From NCBI GenBank assembly GCA_027486405.1, contig JAIXPD010000013.1, positions 1 through 43,560 on the forward strand: a DNA stretch of 43,560 bases, read 5' to 3'. The position numbers and the translations under genes are program-made. This document shows positions 10,027-20,459 of the stretch, piece after piece; positions within the stretch are counted from its first letter, which is position 1, and each line of letters begins with the position of its first letter. Source of the DNA: Azospirillum sp. (lineage in GTDB: Bacteria > Pseudomonadota > Alphaproteobacteria > Azospirillales > Azospirillaceae). The notes beneath the pieces were generated by a model that was not told the origin of the DNA, searched no databases, and was given only the letters and a program-made list of their open reading frames with translations.

Positions 10027-11400
10027 TCAGAAACGATCCACCATCCAGGGGCGTTGCCCACAAAACAAGCGGTCCAACGCCGCGATAATCTTTTCTTTAC
10101 CGTAAAGCAGACCCGCCCGCCAAAGCGCCGTGGCGCTGGCGTGGCCGCTGTAGAGGCAGGAAAAAGCCGAGATCCCCAGCGTTGCGCTGCTGGCTTCGTC
10201 TTGCACGCCGTGTGCGATAACACCGCGACCGCCCGCAACCTCCAGGCGGAAGACTGTGGTGTTTTCCGGAAAAAGAGGATCGTTTATGGCAAAAGCAATG
10301 GTTGTTTCTATGCCGTTCGGATAGGCGCGGGTGGTCAAGGCGCGGGGAACGTCCAGAACCCGCAAGAGCCACTCCTCCCGCTCTTCCAGACAGACATCCA
10401 CATCGGTGGCGAGGAGAGCGAGCGGATCGTCAGGACCGCCACGCCAGACGACACGGTCCACCTGCGCCCGATAACCGGACAGCAGGCGGCGGGCCAGCCG
10501 CAGCGCCCGGGGGGTGGGCGCGCACAGGTCGGCCACCAGCAGCCGCCGATTCTGGGGCGGTGACATCTGGGGCGGGGAGAGGGCGATGTAGCCTTCGGCT
10601 CCATCGGGGCCGATCAACAGGAACAGGTCGGCCGGATCGCCGTCCGGGCACAAGGCCAGCGACCACAGCGCCTCGTCTCGTTCGATCAGGCCGTTGCCGT
10701 CCTCCAGCGTCCGACGGCGCAACGCGGCGAGTGGGGTGGCGTCGCGTGGATCGGCGGGGCGGATCGCGCCATCGTCTGGTGCCAGAGCATCCGGCGCGAG
10801 GGCATCCGGCAGGGGGGCAGGGGGCGGTGCCAACAGCGCGGGCGGCGCGCTCCAGCGGCAGGCGACGCCGCCCCGGCCAAAGCCAAGCCGCTGGTAAAAG
10901 GGCAGGGTGGACGGCCACAGCACCGCCAACGCCGCGCCCGCCGCCCGGCCTTCGGCCAGCGCGTCGTGCATCAACGCGCGTCCGATGCCTTGCCCGCGTC
11001 GGGTCGGATCGACCGTCATCAGGGCGATGGCCTGGCTGGGCACCGCTTTCCCGCCAAACCACTGATCCACCGGCCAATGCGCGACGCAGGCCATCGGCTG
11101 ATAGCACCCGGTCGGGGCCGTGTCGCGCAGAACGCGCAGCCGGTCCACGCCGAACAGGTCGGCGTAGCGGTCGAAAATCGGGCGGGGTAGGCCAAAGCCG
11201 TGGCGGGCGAGGCGGGCAACGGCGTCGATCTCGTCGGACCGGACCGGGCCATACGGGGGCGGTGTGTCGATGGGGAGGCTCCCCCGGTTGTTGCGTCGCT
11301 GCGGTGGTGGGGCGGTGGTGGGGCGGTGGAGGGATGGTAACGGGAAAGGCGGGGGCTGGCAAAACCCGCCGGAACCACGCAGGGCAATCGCTTGAAGCAT
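10027..11400 (-). CDS. Eis-like GNAT N-acetyltransferase with SCP2-type C-terminal domain
   Basis: The protein is up to 457 aa. A GNAT domain carries the acetyl-CoA motif VDPTRRGQGIGRALM and FYQRLGFG. A second divergent GNAT-like domain and a C-terminal sterol-carrier-like domain follow, the tripartite plan of the Eis family. The chain ends WMVDRF; in mycobacterial Eis the C-terminal Phe carboxylate acts in catalysis, and it is conserved here. Eis enzymes acetylate multiple amines, including aminoglycosides; the substrate here is unknown. The start is unclear: the ATG at 11400 and the GTG at 11439 lie inside a dispersed repeat without a binding site. The first ~45 residues are Pro-rich and unlike the family, so the true start may lie near 11270. 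Confidence 0.82.
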   Translation of the reverse strand: MLQAIALRGSGGFCQPPPFPLPSLHRPTTAPPPQRRNNRGSLPIDTPPPYGPVRSDEIDAVARLARHGFGLPRPIFDRYADLFGVDRLRVLRDTAPTGCYQPMACVAHWPVDQWFGGKAVPSQAIALMTVDPTRRGQGIGRALMHDALAEGRAAGAALAVLWPSTLPFYQRLGFGRGGVACRWSAPPALLAPPPAPLPDALAPDALAPDDGAIRPADPRDATPLAALRRRTLEDGNGLIERDEALWSLALCPDGDPADLFLLIGPDGAEGYIALSPPQMSPPQNRRLLVADLCAPTPRALRLARRLLSGYRAQVDRVVWRGGPDDPLALLATDVDVCLEEREEWLLRVLDVPRALTTRAYPNGIETTIAFAINDPLFPENTTVFRLEVAGGRGVIAHGVQDEASSATLGISAFSCLYSGHASATALWRAGLLYGKEKIIAALDRLFCGQRPWMVDRF

Positions 11401-11485
11401 CGTGCAATCGACCGGAGCAAGAATGGACACGGATTTCACGGATTTTTCTCACGGATTTCACGAAACGCGTCCCAGAGCCATCCAG
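11378..11485. repeat. dispersed ~105-bp repeat, copy 1
   Basis: This stretch is homologous to 43441-43545 in the same orientation. Both begin with the 21 bases from the CGCAGGGCAA block (one mismatch), share the CGTGC..ACCGG block, then CACGGATTTCACGGATTTTT, CACGGATTTC and the ending CAGA.GCATCC. The two copies diverge by scattered substitutions and small indels. No ORF is shared with a sensible protein. Confidence 0.8.
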
Positions 11486-11589
11486 TTTGCGAGCTTGCGA
11501 CACACCTCGTGCCGGGATGCGTGAGGCGATTGAGGTCGGAAATCCGTGCAATCCCTCATTTTGTCCGTGCAATCCGTGTCCATTCTTGC
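11417..11589. repeat. 173-bp segment bounded by 19-bp perfect inverted repeats
   Basis: GCAAGAATGGACACGGATT (11417-11435) recurs as its exact reverse complement at 11571-11589. Inside are several CACGGATTT or AATCCGTG units in both orientations, but no ORF. Size and termini resemble a miniature inverted-repeat element. No target-site duplication is obvious. The left part overlaps the dispersed repeat at 11378-11485. Confidence 0.75.
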
Positions 11590-11611
11590 TTGCGCGACGA
11601 TGATCGCTCGT

Positions 11612-12673
11612 TCAAGCGGTCAGCCGATTCGACGCCCACCGCGCGGAGTCGCGCACGATGTCGCTGGGGTCGTCGCACAGGGCGTCGGCCACCGGGCGCA
11701 GGCGCGGATCGCCGCTGTTGCCCAGCCCAACCAGGGCGTTGCGCACGAAACGGTCGCGCCCGATGCGCTTGATGGGCGAGCCGCTGAACACCTGCCGGAA
11801 TCCGGGATCGTCCAGTTGCGCCAGATCGGCCAGCCGGGGGGCGGTCAGTTCGGCGCGCGGCAGGAAGGCCGGTTCGCGCGCCGCGCGGGCGAATTTGTTC
11901 CAGGGGCACACGGCCAGACAATCGTCGCAGCCATAAATCCGGTTGCCGATCAGCGGCTTCAGAGCGTCGGGGATCGGTCCCTTGTGTTCGATGGTCAGAT
12001 AGGACACGCAGCGCCGGGCGTCGAGCTGGTAGGGGGCCGGAAAGGCGTCGGTCGGGCAGGCGGTTTGGCAGCGGGTGCAGGATCCGCAGCGGTCGCGGGC
12101 GTCGTCGTCGGGCGGCAGATCCAACGTCGTGTAGATTTCCGACAGGAACAGCCAGGATCCATGCTCGCGCGACACGAGGTTGGTGTGTTTGCCTTGCCAA
12201 CCCAGCCCGGCGCGCTGGGCCAGCGGCTTTTCCAGCACCGGGGCGGTGTCGACGAACACCTTCACCCCCGCCTTGGTCTGGTGGTGCAGCCAGTGGCCGA
12301 GCGTTTTCAAACGCCCCTTGATGAGATCGTGGTAGTCGCGGTTGCGGGCGTAGACGGACACCACCCCCCGGTCGGGGTGATTGCGCAGCCGCAGCGGGTC
12401 GTCGTGGGGGGCGTAGCTGGTCCCCAGCGCGATGACGCTGCGCGCCTCCTCCCACAGGGCTTGCGGGTGGGCGCGCTGGTCCACCCGGTCGGCCATCCAC
12501 CCCATATCGCCGTGCCGACCAGCGGCGAGAAAGGCGGCCAGCCGGTCGCGCGCCTCCGGTCCCAGCGCGGCGGGGGCGAAGCCCACCGCGTCGAAGCCCA
12601 AGGTCAGCGCCTTGTCGCGGATGCGGGCGCGCAGCGTGGCCGGATCAAGCGCCTTCGGCTCAGCCCCGGCCAC
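11612..12673 (-). CDS. queG: epoxyqueuosine reductase QueG
   Basis: The 353-aa enzyme performs the last step of queuosine synthesis, cobalamin-dependent reduction of epoxyqueuosine in tRNA. It shows the QueG start pattern ([19 protein letters not shown]), [20 protein letters not shown] with the catalytic Asp region, and two 4Fe-4S motifs: [16 protein letters not shown] and [19 protein letters not shown]-like C-terminus ([11 protein letters not shown]) follows. The GTG at 12673 is chosen because it overlaps the last codons of queF by 14 bases and gives family length. A longer in-frame reading to 12931 only translates queF out of frame. It is the last gene of queA-tgt-queF-queG. Confidence 0.95.
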   Translation of the reverse strand: MAGAEPKALDPATLRARIRDKALTLGFDAVGFAPAALGPEARDRLAAFLAAGRHGDMGWMADRVDQRAHPQALWEEARSVIALGTSYAPHDDPLRLRNHPDRGVVSVYARNRDYHDLIKGRLKTLGHWLHHQTKAGVKVFVDTAPVLEKPLAQRAGLGWQGKHTNLVSREHGSWLFLSEIYTTLDLPPDDDARDRCGSCTRCQTACPTDAFPAPYQLDARRCVSYLTIEHKGPIPDALKPLIGNRIYGCDDCLAVCPWNKFARAAREPAFLPRAELTAPRLADLAQLDDPGFRQVFSGSPIKRIGRDRFVRNALVGLGNSGDPRLRPVADALCDDPSDIVRDSARWASNRLTA

Positions 12674-13116
12674 GGTAGCCCGGAACGTCCTGCGACGGGA
12701 TCCACACGCCCTTCGGCGCGTCGCCGGTCTGATAGAAGACGTCGATCGGGATGCCGCCGCGCGGGTACCAGTAACCGCCGATGCGCAGCCATTGCGGGGC
12801 CAGTTCCGCCACCAGCCGCTTGCCGATGCCGACGGTGCAAGCCTCGTGGAAGGCCCCATGGTTGCGGAAGCTGGTGAGGAACAGCTTGAGCGACTTGCTT
12901 TCGACCAGCCAATCGCCCGGCACGTAATCAATCACCAGATGGGCGAAGTCCGGCTGGCCGGTGATCGGGCAGAGGGAGGTGAATTCCGGCGCGGTGAAAC
13001 GCACGACATAGGCGTCGCCAGGGTTGGGGTTCGGCACCCGCTCCAACACCGCCTGTTCCGGGGATTGCGGTTGGACGGTGGCCCCGCCCAGCATGGTCAG
13101 GCCGGAATAGATGCTG

Positions 13117-13124
<8 letters not shown>
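12660..13124 (-). CDS. queF: NADPH-dependent preQ0 reductase QueF
   Basis: The 154-aa unimodular (YkvM-type) enzyme reduces 7-cyano-7-deazaguanine to preQ1. Visible are [14 protein letters not shown] with nucleophile Cys52 and proton donor Asp59, and the QueF motif [20 protein letters not shown] (~76-95) for NADPH and substrate. The ATG at 13124 lies within the end of tgt (8-bp overlap) with AAGGA about 8 bases upstream. The stop overlaps the queG start. Having queF with tgt, queA and queG suggests preQ0 enters this operon; queC, queD and queE are not in the window. Confidence 0.96.
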
Positions 13125-14405
<1,281 letters not shown>

Positions 14406-14409
<4 letters not shown>

Positions 14410-15434
14410 TGGTGATCCGTCCTGTGCAGCAGCGAAGCGTCGCCGTAGCTGAAAAAGCGATAGCGCTGGTCGATGGCGTGGGCGTAGGCGCTGCGCATCC
14501 GGTCGAACCCGGCAAAGGCGCAGACCAGCATGAACAGCGTCGATTTCGGCAGGTGGAAGTTCGTCCACAGCAGATCGACGATGCGGAAGCGGTAGCCCGG
14601 CGTGATGAAAATGCTGGTGTCGCCGCTGAAGGGGACCAGCGTCCCATCCTCGCGCCCCGCCGTTTCCAGGATGCGCAGGGCGGTGGTCCCGACCGAGACG
14701 ATCCGCCCGCCCGCCCGGCGCGTGGCGTTGACCGCGTCGGCGGTGTCGGCGGGGATTTCGCCCCATTCGCTGTGCATCCTGTGGTCGGCGATGTCGTCCA
14801 CCTTCACCGGCAGGAAGGTCCCCGCGCCGACATGCAGCGTCACCGGCACCCGGCGCACCCCGCGCGCGTCCAGCGCCGCCAGCAGCTCCGGCGTGAAATG
14901 AAGCCCGGCGGTGGGGGCGGCGACCGCCCCTTCGCGCGCGGCGAACACGGTCTGGTAATCGGCGTTGTCGGTGGCGTCCGACGTCCGGCGGATGTAGGGG
15001 GGCAGCGGCATCCGGCCATGCCGGTGCAGCGCGGTCATCAGCTCCGCCCCGCCGGTGGAGAAGCGCAGGCGCACCTCCATCCCGTCCTTGGCGATGACCT
15101 CGGCCTGGAAATCATCGGCGATGGCGATGACGTCGCCAGGCTTCAGCCGCTTGCCGGGGCGGGCGAAGCTGGCCCATTCCCGTTCGCCCAGGCGTTTGTG
15201 CAGGGTGATCTCCACCGCCACCGCGCCGCGCCGCCCGTCCAGCCGGGCGGGGATGACGCGGGTGTCGTTGACGACCATCAGGTCGCCCGGCTCCAGCAGG
15301 GTGGGCAGGTCACGCACCACGCGGTCGTGCAAACGGGCACCGACCTCCAACAGGCGGGCGGCGTCGCGGGGCCGGACGGGATGCTCGGCGATCCGGTCGG
15401 GCGGCAGGTCGAAATCGAAATCGGCGGTCTTCAT
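14406..15434 (-). CDS. queA: S-adenosylmethionine:tRNA ribosyltransferase-isomerase QueA
   Basis: The 342-aa enzyme transfers and isomerises the ribosyl group of SAM onto preQ1-tRNA to give epoxyqueuosine. It starts [20 protein letters not shown] and contains [48 protein letters not shown] and the C-terminal [18 protein letters not shown], all strong QueA signatures. It is the first gene of the queuosine operon. The ATG at 15434 is supported by the family N-terminus, although its ribosome binding site is weak. The upstream 529-bp region carries an unrelated plus-strand small-RNA-like element. Confidence 0.96.
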
Positions 15435-15544
15435 GGAAGCCGCAGCTATAGACCGAACCGCCCCGCTTTGGGAAGGTGGGGCGTGGCCCCGCCGCCACAG
15501 CGACGGAGGCTGGTTTTTTTGCGCATTCATGACAACGCGGGCGC

Positions 15545-15573
15545 TTGACAGCGTTGGACAAGAGGAGCACGCT
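15545..15573 (+). promoter_or_regulatory. candidate promoter of element E1
   Basis: TTGACA (15545-15550), a 17-bp spacer, then CACGCT. The CTTGAC box is kept at the same distance (50-53 bases) from the upstream-ORF GTG in the two other copies of the element, at 41330 and 41658. This conservation supports a real -35 box. The -10 hexamer is weak by standard consensus. Confidence 0.5.
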
Positions 15574-15597
15574 TCTCCTTACAGAAACGGCGCTGAG

Positions 15598-15684
15598 GTG
15601 AGCAAGACATGCTTCCGAGTTACCGGCGCTTCTGCGGTGTCGGGTCTTGAACCGTTTGAGTGGAACCGAAGCAAGGGAGGGTGA
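15598..15684 (+). CDS. upstream short ORF of element E1, 28 codons
   Basis: The GTG lies inside the conserved GAGGTGA block. The product starts MSKTCFRVTGASAVSG and ends RSKGG. The corresponding frame in E3 (41709-41804) is open, has nearly the same length and also ends RSKGG. In E2 the frame is the same but interrupted by TGA at codon 12. The stop codon overlaps the next GTG as GTGA. Apart from start and tail the peptide is not conserved, so the frame may matter mainly for translating ribosomes into the second ORF. Translation is unproven. Confidence 0.35.
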   Translation: MSKTCFRVTGASAVSGLEPFEWNRSKGG

Positions 15685-15716
15685 GTAAGATCATGACTCC
15701 ACCGGCGCTTACGTGA
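15681..15716 (+). CDS. conserved micro-ORF of element E1 (MSKIMTPPALT)
   Basis: 11 codons from GTG, or 7 from the internal ATG at 15693 (MTPPALT). AGGGAGG lies directly before the GTG and about 13 bases before the ATG; the GTG overlaps the previous stop (GTGA), suggesting coupled translation. The copies at 41460-41495 and 41801-41836 encode MSKIMTPPTLT and MSKIMTPPAFA. Differences between copies are synonymous (ACT/ACC) or conservative, and TGA is kept after differing last codons. The Pro-Pro pair could stall ribosomes. Expression is not shown. Confidence 0.45.
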   Translation: MSKIMTPPALT

Positions 15717-15798
15717 TGACCCGTGATGTTTTCCAAAACACACTCTCGAATTTTTTCGCCTGACAGCGATGATTTTGCGGAATCCTTTGGCCCGCACT

Positions 15799-15834
15799 GA
15801 AAAGCCCCGCACCCCTTGCGGGGCTTTTCGTTTT
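15799..15834 (+). terminator. Rho-independent terminator of element E1
   Basis: A perfect 12-bp stem (GAAAAGCCCCGC with GCGGGGCTTTTC) is followed by GTTTT on the plus strand. It closes element E1, about 130 bases before miaA. Confidence 0.88.
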
Positions 15835-15859
15835 GACCGGGCGGGGCTTTTCGTTTTGA
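15818..15859. repeat. tandem duplication of terminator half
   Basis: GCGGGGCTTTTCGTTTTGA occurs at 15818-15836 and again at 15841-15859. The second copy has lost the upstream stem arm. It looks like a 23-bp-period duplication of the terminator's 3' half. Confidence 0.85.
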
Positions 15860-15963
15860 TCGGTTGGACGGGTGCTGCGGGGTGGTGTTTTCGCTTGGCC
15901 TTCCGCGCCGATGATGCTCAATCACCGTGATGGGGGTTGCGGGTGCGGGGCGAGGGACGGGGC

Positions 15964-16941
15964 ATGAGCGAGCTTACGGACGTGGTCGTCATCGGTGGGC
16001 CGACGGCGTCGGGCAAATCCGGTTTGGCGCTGGCGGTGGCGGAGGCGTTGGACGGCACGGTCATCAACGCCGACAGCATGCAGTTGTACGCCGAGTTGGA
16101 CGTCATCACCGCCCGGCCGCCCGCCGAGGATCTGGCCCGTGCGCCGCACCGGCTCTATGGCGTGCTGCCGGTGGCCGAACGCGGATCGGCGGCGCGCTGG
16201 CGCGATCTGGCGCTGGCGGAGATCGCCCAGGCCCAGGCTGCCGGGCGGTTGCCGGTGGTGGTTGGCGGGACCGGTCTGTATCTGCGCGCGTTGATGCAGG
16301 GGTTGAGCGAGGTTCCGCCGATCCCCGAGGCGGTGCGCGCCGCCGCCCACGCCCGCCTGTCCGCGCTGGGGGGCGAGGCGTTCCGCGCCGAACTGGTGGC
16401 GCGTGACCCGGATTCGGCCAAGCTCAACCCCGGTGACACCACCCGCCTGACCCGCGCCTGGGAGGTGTTGGAGGCGACCGGCCATCCGCTGTCGCACTGG
16501 CAAAGCCAGACCGCCCAGGGCGCGCCCGATGGTCTGCGCTTTTCCATTGTGCTGCTCGACCCGCCGCGCGCCGATCTCTACGCCCTGTGCGACCACCGCT
16601 TTCGCCTGATGATGGACCAAGGCGCGTTGGAGGAGGTGCGGAGGTTGGACGAACTGGCCATCCGCCAGGACTTGTCCGCCGATCTGCCCGCGCTGAAGGC
16701 GCTGGGGGTGCCGGACCTGCGCCGCCACCTGCACGGCGAGATTGGCTTGGACGAGGCCATCGCCCTTGCCCAGCAATCCACCCGGCGTTATGCCAAGCGT
16801 CAAGTGACGTGGTTCCGTCACCAACTGGCCGAACGACCGCCCCATACGGCACCGCATGGCTGCCATACGGTCGATTCGCTCTGTTCATTGGACCAACGGA
16901 GTGCAATTCTCCGCCTTCTAAAAACACACGTGCGCCGGTGA
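15964..16941 (+). CDS. miaA: tRNA dimethylallyltransferase MiaA
   Basis: The 325-aa enzyme adds the isopentenyl group to A37 of tRNAs reading UNN codons. The P-loop GGPTASGKSGLALAVA is at ~10-25, followed by the NADSMQLYAELDVITARPP substrate and catalytic Asp region, VVVGGTGLYLRALMQG (~98) and the C-terminal TRRYAKRQVTWFRHQ signature. The ATG at 15964 is preferred over a TTG at 15937 because it follows GGGCGAGGG and fits family length. The last ~35 residues (PHTAPHGCHTVDSLC) are divergent. The next gene starts 33 bases downstream. With the queuosine operon, this is a second tRNA anticodon-loop modification gene nearby. Confidence 0.95.
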   Translation: MSELTDVVVIGGPTASGKSGLALAVAEALDGTVINADSMQLYAELDVITARPPAEDLARAPHRLYGVLPVAERGSAARWRDLALAEIAQAQAAGRLPVVVGGTGLYLRALMQGLSEVPPIPEAVRAAAHARLSALGGEAFRAELVARDPDSAKLNPGDTTRLTRAWEVLEATGHPLSHWQSQTAQGAPDGLRFSIVLLDPPRADLYALCDHRFRLMMDQGALEEVRRLDELAIRQDLSADLPALKALGVPDLRRHLHGEIGLDEAIALAQQSTRRYAKRQVTWFRHQLAERPPHTAPHGCHTVDSLCSLDQRSAILRLLKTHVRR

Positions 16942-16974
16942 ATCGGCGCGCCGCATCAGTCCAGGAGAATCGTC

Positions 16975-18186
16975 GTGTCGGTTGATTGGGGTCATGTGTT
17001 CGCAAGCCGCGTGGGCGGCATGACGGCGTCGGAGATCCGTGAGCTGCTGAAGCTGATCGACCGGCCGGAGATCATTTCCTTTGCCGGCGGCATTCCTGAC
17101 CCGGACCTCTTCCCGACCTCCGCGCTCGCCCGGGCCTATGAGAAGATCTTTCAATCGAACGGTGGCGCTGGCAGCGCGCTGCAATACTCGATCACCGAAG
17201 GGTTCACCCCGCTGCGCGAATGGATCTGCGCCTATATGGAGCGCAACGGCGCGCCGGTCGGGCTGGACGGCGTGCTTGTCACCAACGGATCGCAGCAGGT
17301 TCTGGAGTTTGTCGGCAAGCTGCTGATCGGCCCCGGCGACAAGGTGGTCGTCACCCGCCCGACCTATCTCGGCGCGCTTCAGGCTTTTTCGCCCTATGAG
17401 CCGAGCTACATTTCCATTCCGATGGACGAGGAAGGGCCGGAACTGGTGGCGCTGGACGCCGCGTTGGCGCAGAAGCCGAAATTCTTCTACCTCGTGCCCG
17501 ACTTCCAGAACCCGAACGGGACCACGGTGTCGTTGGCCCGCCGCGAAGCGATCCTCGACCGCTGCGCGGCCGCTGGCGTGCCGGTGGTGGAAGACACCGC
17601 CTATTCCGAACTGCGCTATGACGGCCAGTCGTTGCCGCTGATGGCCGCGTTGGATTGTGCCCGCAACGGCGGCAAACTGACCAACGTCATTTATTGCGGG
17701 ACCTTCTCCAAGACGATGGTCCCGGCCTTGCGCGTGGGTTGGGTCAACGCCGCGCCGGAGGTCATCAACCGTCTGGTTCTGATGAAGCAGGCCGCCGACC
17801 TGCACGCCAGCACCATCAACCAGATCGTGCTGCACGACGTCGTGTCGCAGATTTTTGACAGCCACATCAAGCATCTGCGCACCCAGTACAAGGAGCGCCG
17901 CGACGCCATGCTGGCCGCCCTGGACGAGTTCGCCCCGCCGGGCGTCACCTGGACCAAGCCGGAAGGCGGCATGTTCGTGTGGGTGGAGGCGCCGGAGACC
18001 GTCAACGGGACCGCGCTGCTGGAGCGCGCGATCAAGGAAGCCAACGTGGCCTTCGTGCCCGGTTCGGCCTTCCACGCCGACCGTTCGGGCCAAAACACCC
18101 TGCGTTTGGCCTTCTCCGTCAACAAGCCGGAGCGGGTGCGCGAGGGCGTGCGCCGTCTCTGCGCGTTGCTGAAAGAGTCGATCTGA
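16975..18186 (+). CDS. PLP-dependent class I/II aminotransferase (2-aminoadipate/LysN type)
   Basis: The 403-aa fold-type I aminotransferase starts VDWGHVFASRVGGMTASEIR. It contains the glycine-rich substrate loop ISFAGGIPDPDLFPTSAL, NGSQQVLEFVGKLL, YLVPDFQNPNGTTVS with the cofactor-contacting Asn, VEDTAYSELRY and the PLP-lysine motif CGTFSKTMVPALRVGW (~240). It belongs to the MocR-like domain family that includes 2-aminoadipate and branched-chain/aromatic aminotransferases. The exact amino acid is not provable. The GTG start at 16975 has AGGAG about 8 bases upstream. Its position between miaA and ilvB is compatible with branched-chain amino acid metabolism, but that is only context. Confidence 0.88.
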   Translation: MSVDWGHVFASRVGGMTASEIRELLKLIDRPEIISFAGGIPDPDLFPTSALARAYEKIFQSNGGAGSALQYSITEGFTPLREWICAYMERNGAPVGLDGVLVTNGSQQVLEFVGKLLIGPGDKVVVTRPTYLGALQAFSPYEPSYISIPMDEEGPELVALDAALAQKPKFFYLVPDFQNPNGTTVSLARREAILDRCAAAGVPVVEDTAYSELRYDGQSLPLMAALDCARNGGKLTNVIYCGTFSKTMVPALRVGWVNAAPEVINRLVLMKQAADLHASTINQIVLHDVVSQIFDSHIKHLRTQYKERRDAMLAALDEFAPPGVTWTKPEGGMFVWVEAPETVNGTALLERAIKEANVAFVPGSAFHADRSGQNTLRLAFSVNKPERVREGVRRLCALLKESI

Positions 18187-18541
18187 CGCCGACGGGCGGG
18201 GGGCTCCCCGCCCGCATCGTCCGGTCCCGCCGTCACGGCGGCCATCCCGGCCTGGGGTGGCCGCCGTTGGCGCATATGGAGGCCGGATGATGGGGGTGGA
18301 TGGCGGGCGTGATGCTTCGTGACATCATCGCGCAACAATTGGAAAAACTGCGGCAAAAAAACTTGTCAATCATTCGCGAAATGGGTTGACCATCGCGCGT
18401 GGATTTGGCTAATTTGCCGCTCCCGCCCCGGCTGTAGGGGGCTAAACCGTTGTTTTGATGGAATAGCCTTGGCTTGGTGGCGGCAGTCCCGGGGATACGG
18501 GTGCCCGAAGGAGAGGCACCCCTTTGAGAAGGTCGTGAGCT
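18187..18541. promoter_or_regulatory. ilvB upstream region, promoter and leader hairpin
   Basis: A GC-rich palindromic stretch (GGGCGGGGGGCTCCCCGCCC, ~18195) follows the aminotransferase and may end its transcript. A sigma-70-like promoter lies at 18386-18415. The predicted leader, about 120 nt, contains a hairpin at 18499-18521 (GGGTGCC/GGCACCC) followed by CTTT. It sits 20 bases before the ilvB ATG and could serve attenuation or translation control. No leader peptide rich in Ile, Leu or Val codons is evident. Confidence 0.5.
18386..18415 (+). promoter_or_regulatory. candidate sigma-70 promoter for ilvBH
   Basis: TTGACC (18386-18391), an 18-bp spacer, then TAATTT (18410-18415), in a locally AT-rich pocket 127 bases before the ilvB start. 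It is among the best promoter matches in the window. Confidence 0.6.
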
Positions 18542-20305
<1,764 letters not shown>

Positions 20306-20344
20306 TCGTCAGGCTTCGTTGATCCGACGCACGCTAGAGCAGAT

Positions 20345-20372
20345 CGCGTTAAATCGGGATCGATTTAACGCG
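20345..20372. repeat. palindromic repeat (CGCGTTAAATCG family), copy 1
   Basis: CGCGTTAAATCG (20345-20356) and CGATTTAACGCG (20361-20372) form a perfect 12-bp inverted repeat with a 4-base loop, flanked by AGCAGAT/ATGCT outer bases. A related unit lies between thsB and thsA (33084-33120). Such units are common intergenic palindromes in alphaproteobacteria (general knowledge). Here it interrupts the ilvB-ilvH spacer. Confidence 0.8.
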
Positions 20373-20397
20373 TGAAGATGCTCGATAAACAAAGGCA

Positions 20398-20440
20398 TAG
20401 AGCGCCGTGGACTGTTTCATATTTTGAGCACGGCGCTCTA
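20398..20440 (+). other. 12-bp stem hairpin just before ilvH
   Basis: TAGAGCGCCGTG (20398-20409) pairs perfectly with CACGGCGCTCTA (20429-20440) across a 19-base AT-rich loop. TTTCTGGGG follows. It ends 20 bases before the ilvH start, so in an ilvB-ilvH transcript it could act as a weak terminator, an RNA-stability element or an initiation control. It may also be part of the adjacent repeat. Confidence 0.6.
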
Positions 20441-20459
20441 TTTCTGGGGATTGGGAATC

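Larger units (their letters stand above)
15580..15834 (+). ncRNA. small-RNA-like element E1 with short ORFs (family of three)
   Basis: Inferred ~255-nt transcript from the promoter at 15545 to the terminator at 15799-15834; the 5' end is estimated. It shares with copies at 41.33 and 41.66 kb the CTTGAC box, a GAGGTGA block and a nearly invariant core beginning AGGGAGGGTGAGTAAGATCA. A U-tract terminator lies 80-100 bases after the core. All copies are intergenic and read on the plus strand. The core encodes two overlapping short ORFs. Options are a dual-function small RNA or an attenuator leader upstream of miaA. I do not recognise a named RNA family. Confidence 0.6.
15435..15963. other. 529-bp intergenic region with small-RNA-like element E1
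   Basis: Between divergent queA and miaA. It contains the plus-strand element E1 (promoter box 15545, overlapping short ORFs 15598-15716, terminator 15799-15834). A partial duplication of the terminator follows at 15841-15859. 15860-15963 is miaA upstream sequence with an SD-like GGGCGAGGG. The queA promoter should lie on the minus strand in 15435-15545, but no clear consensus was found. Confidence 0.7.

Noticed and set aside
12674..12931. Long N-terminal extension of QueG (start at 12931)
   Set aside because: The extra residues are queF translated in another frame, Arg/Ser-rich with no QueG similarity. The GTG at 12673 fits the family.
15671..15710. Conserved hairpin GGTGAGT/ACTCCACC as the sole reason for core conservation of E1-E3
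   Set aside because: The T-to-C change in E2 breaks a pair without compensation, while being silent in the micro-ORF. Structure alone therefore explains less than coding does, though it is not excluded.
15714..15770. A third coupled ORF after the micro-ORF in E1 (ATG overlapping TGA, 15 codons)
   Set aside because: The corresponding positions in E2 and E3 give unrelated peptides of different length and offset, so it is probably chance.
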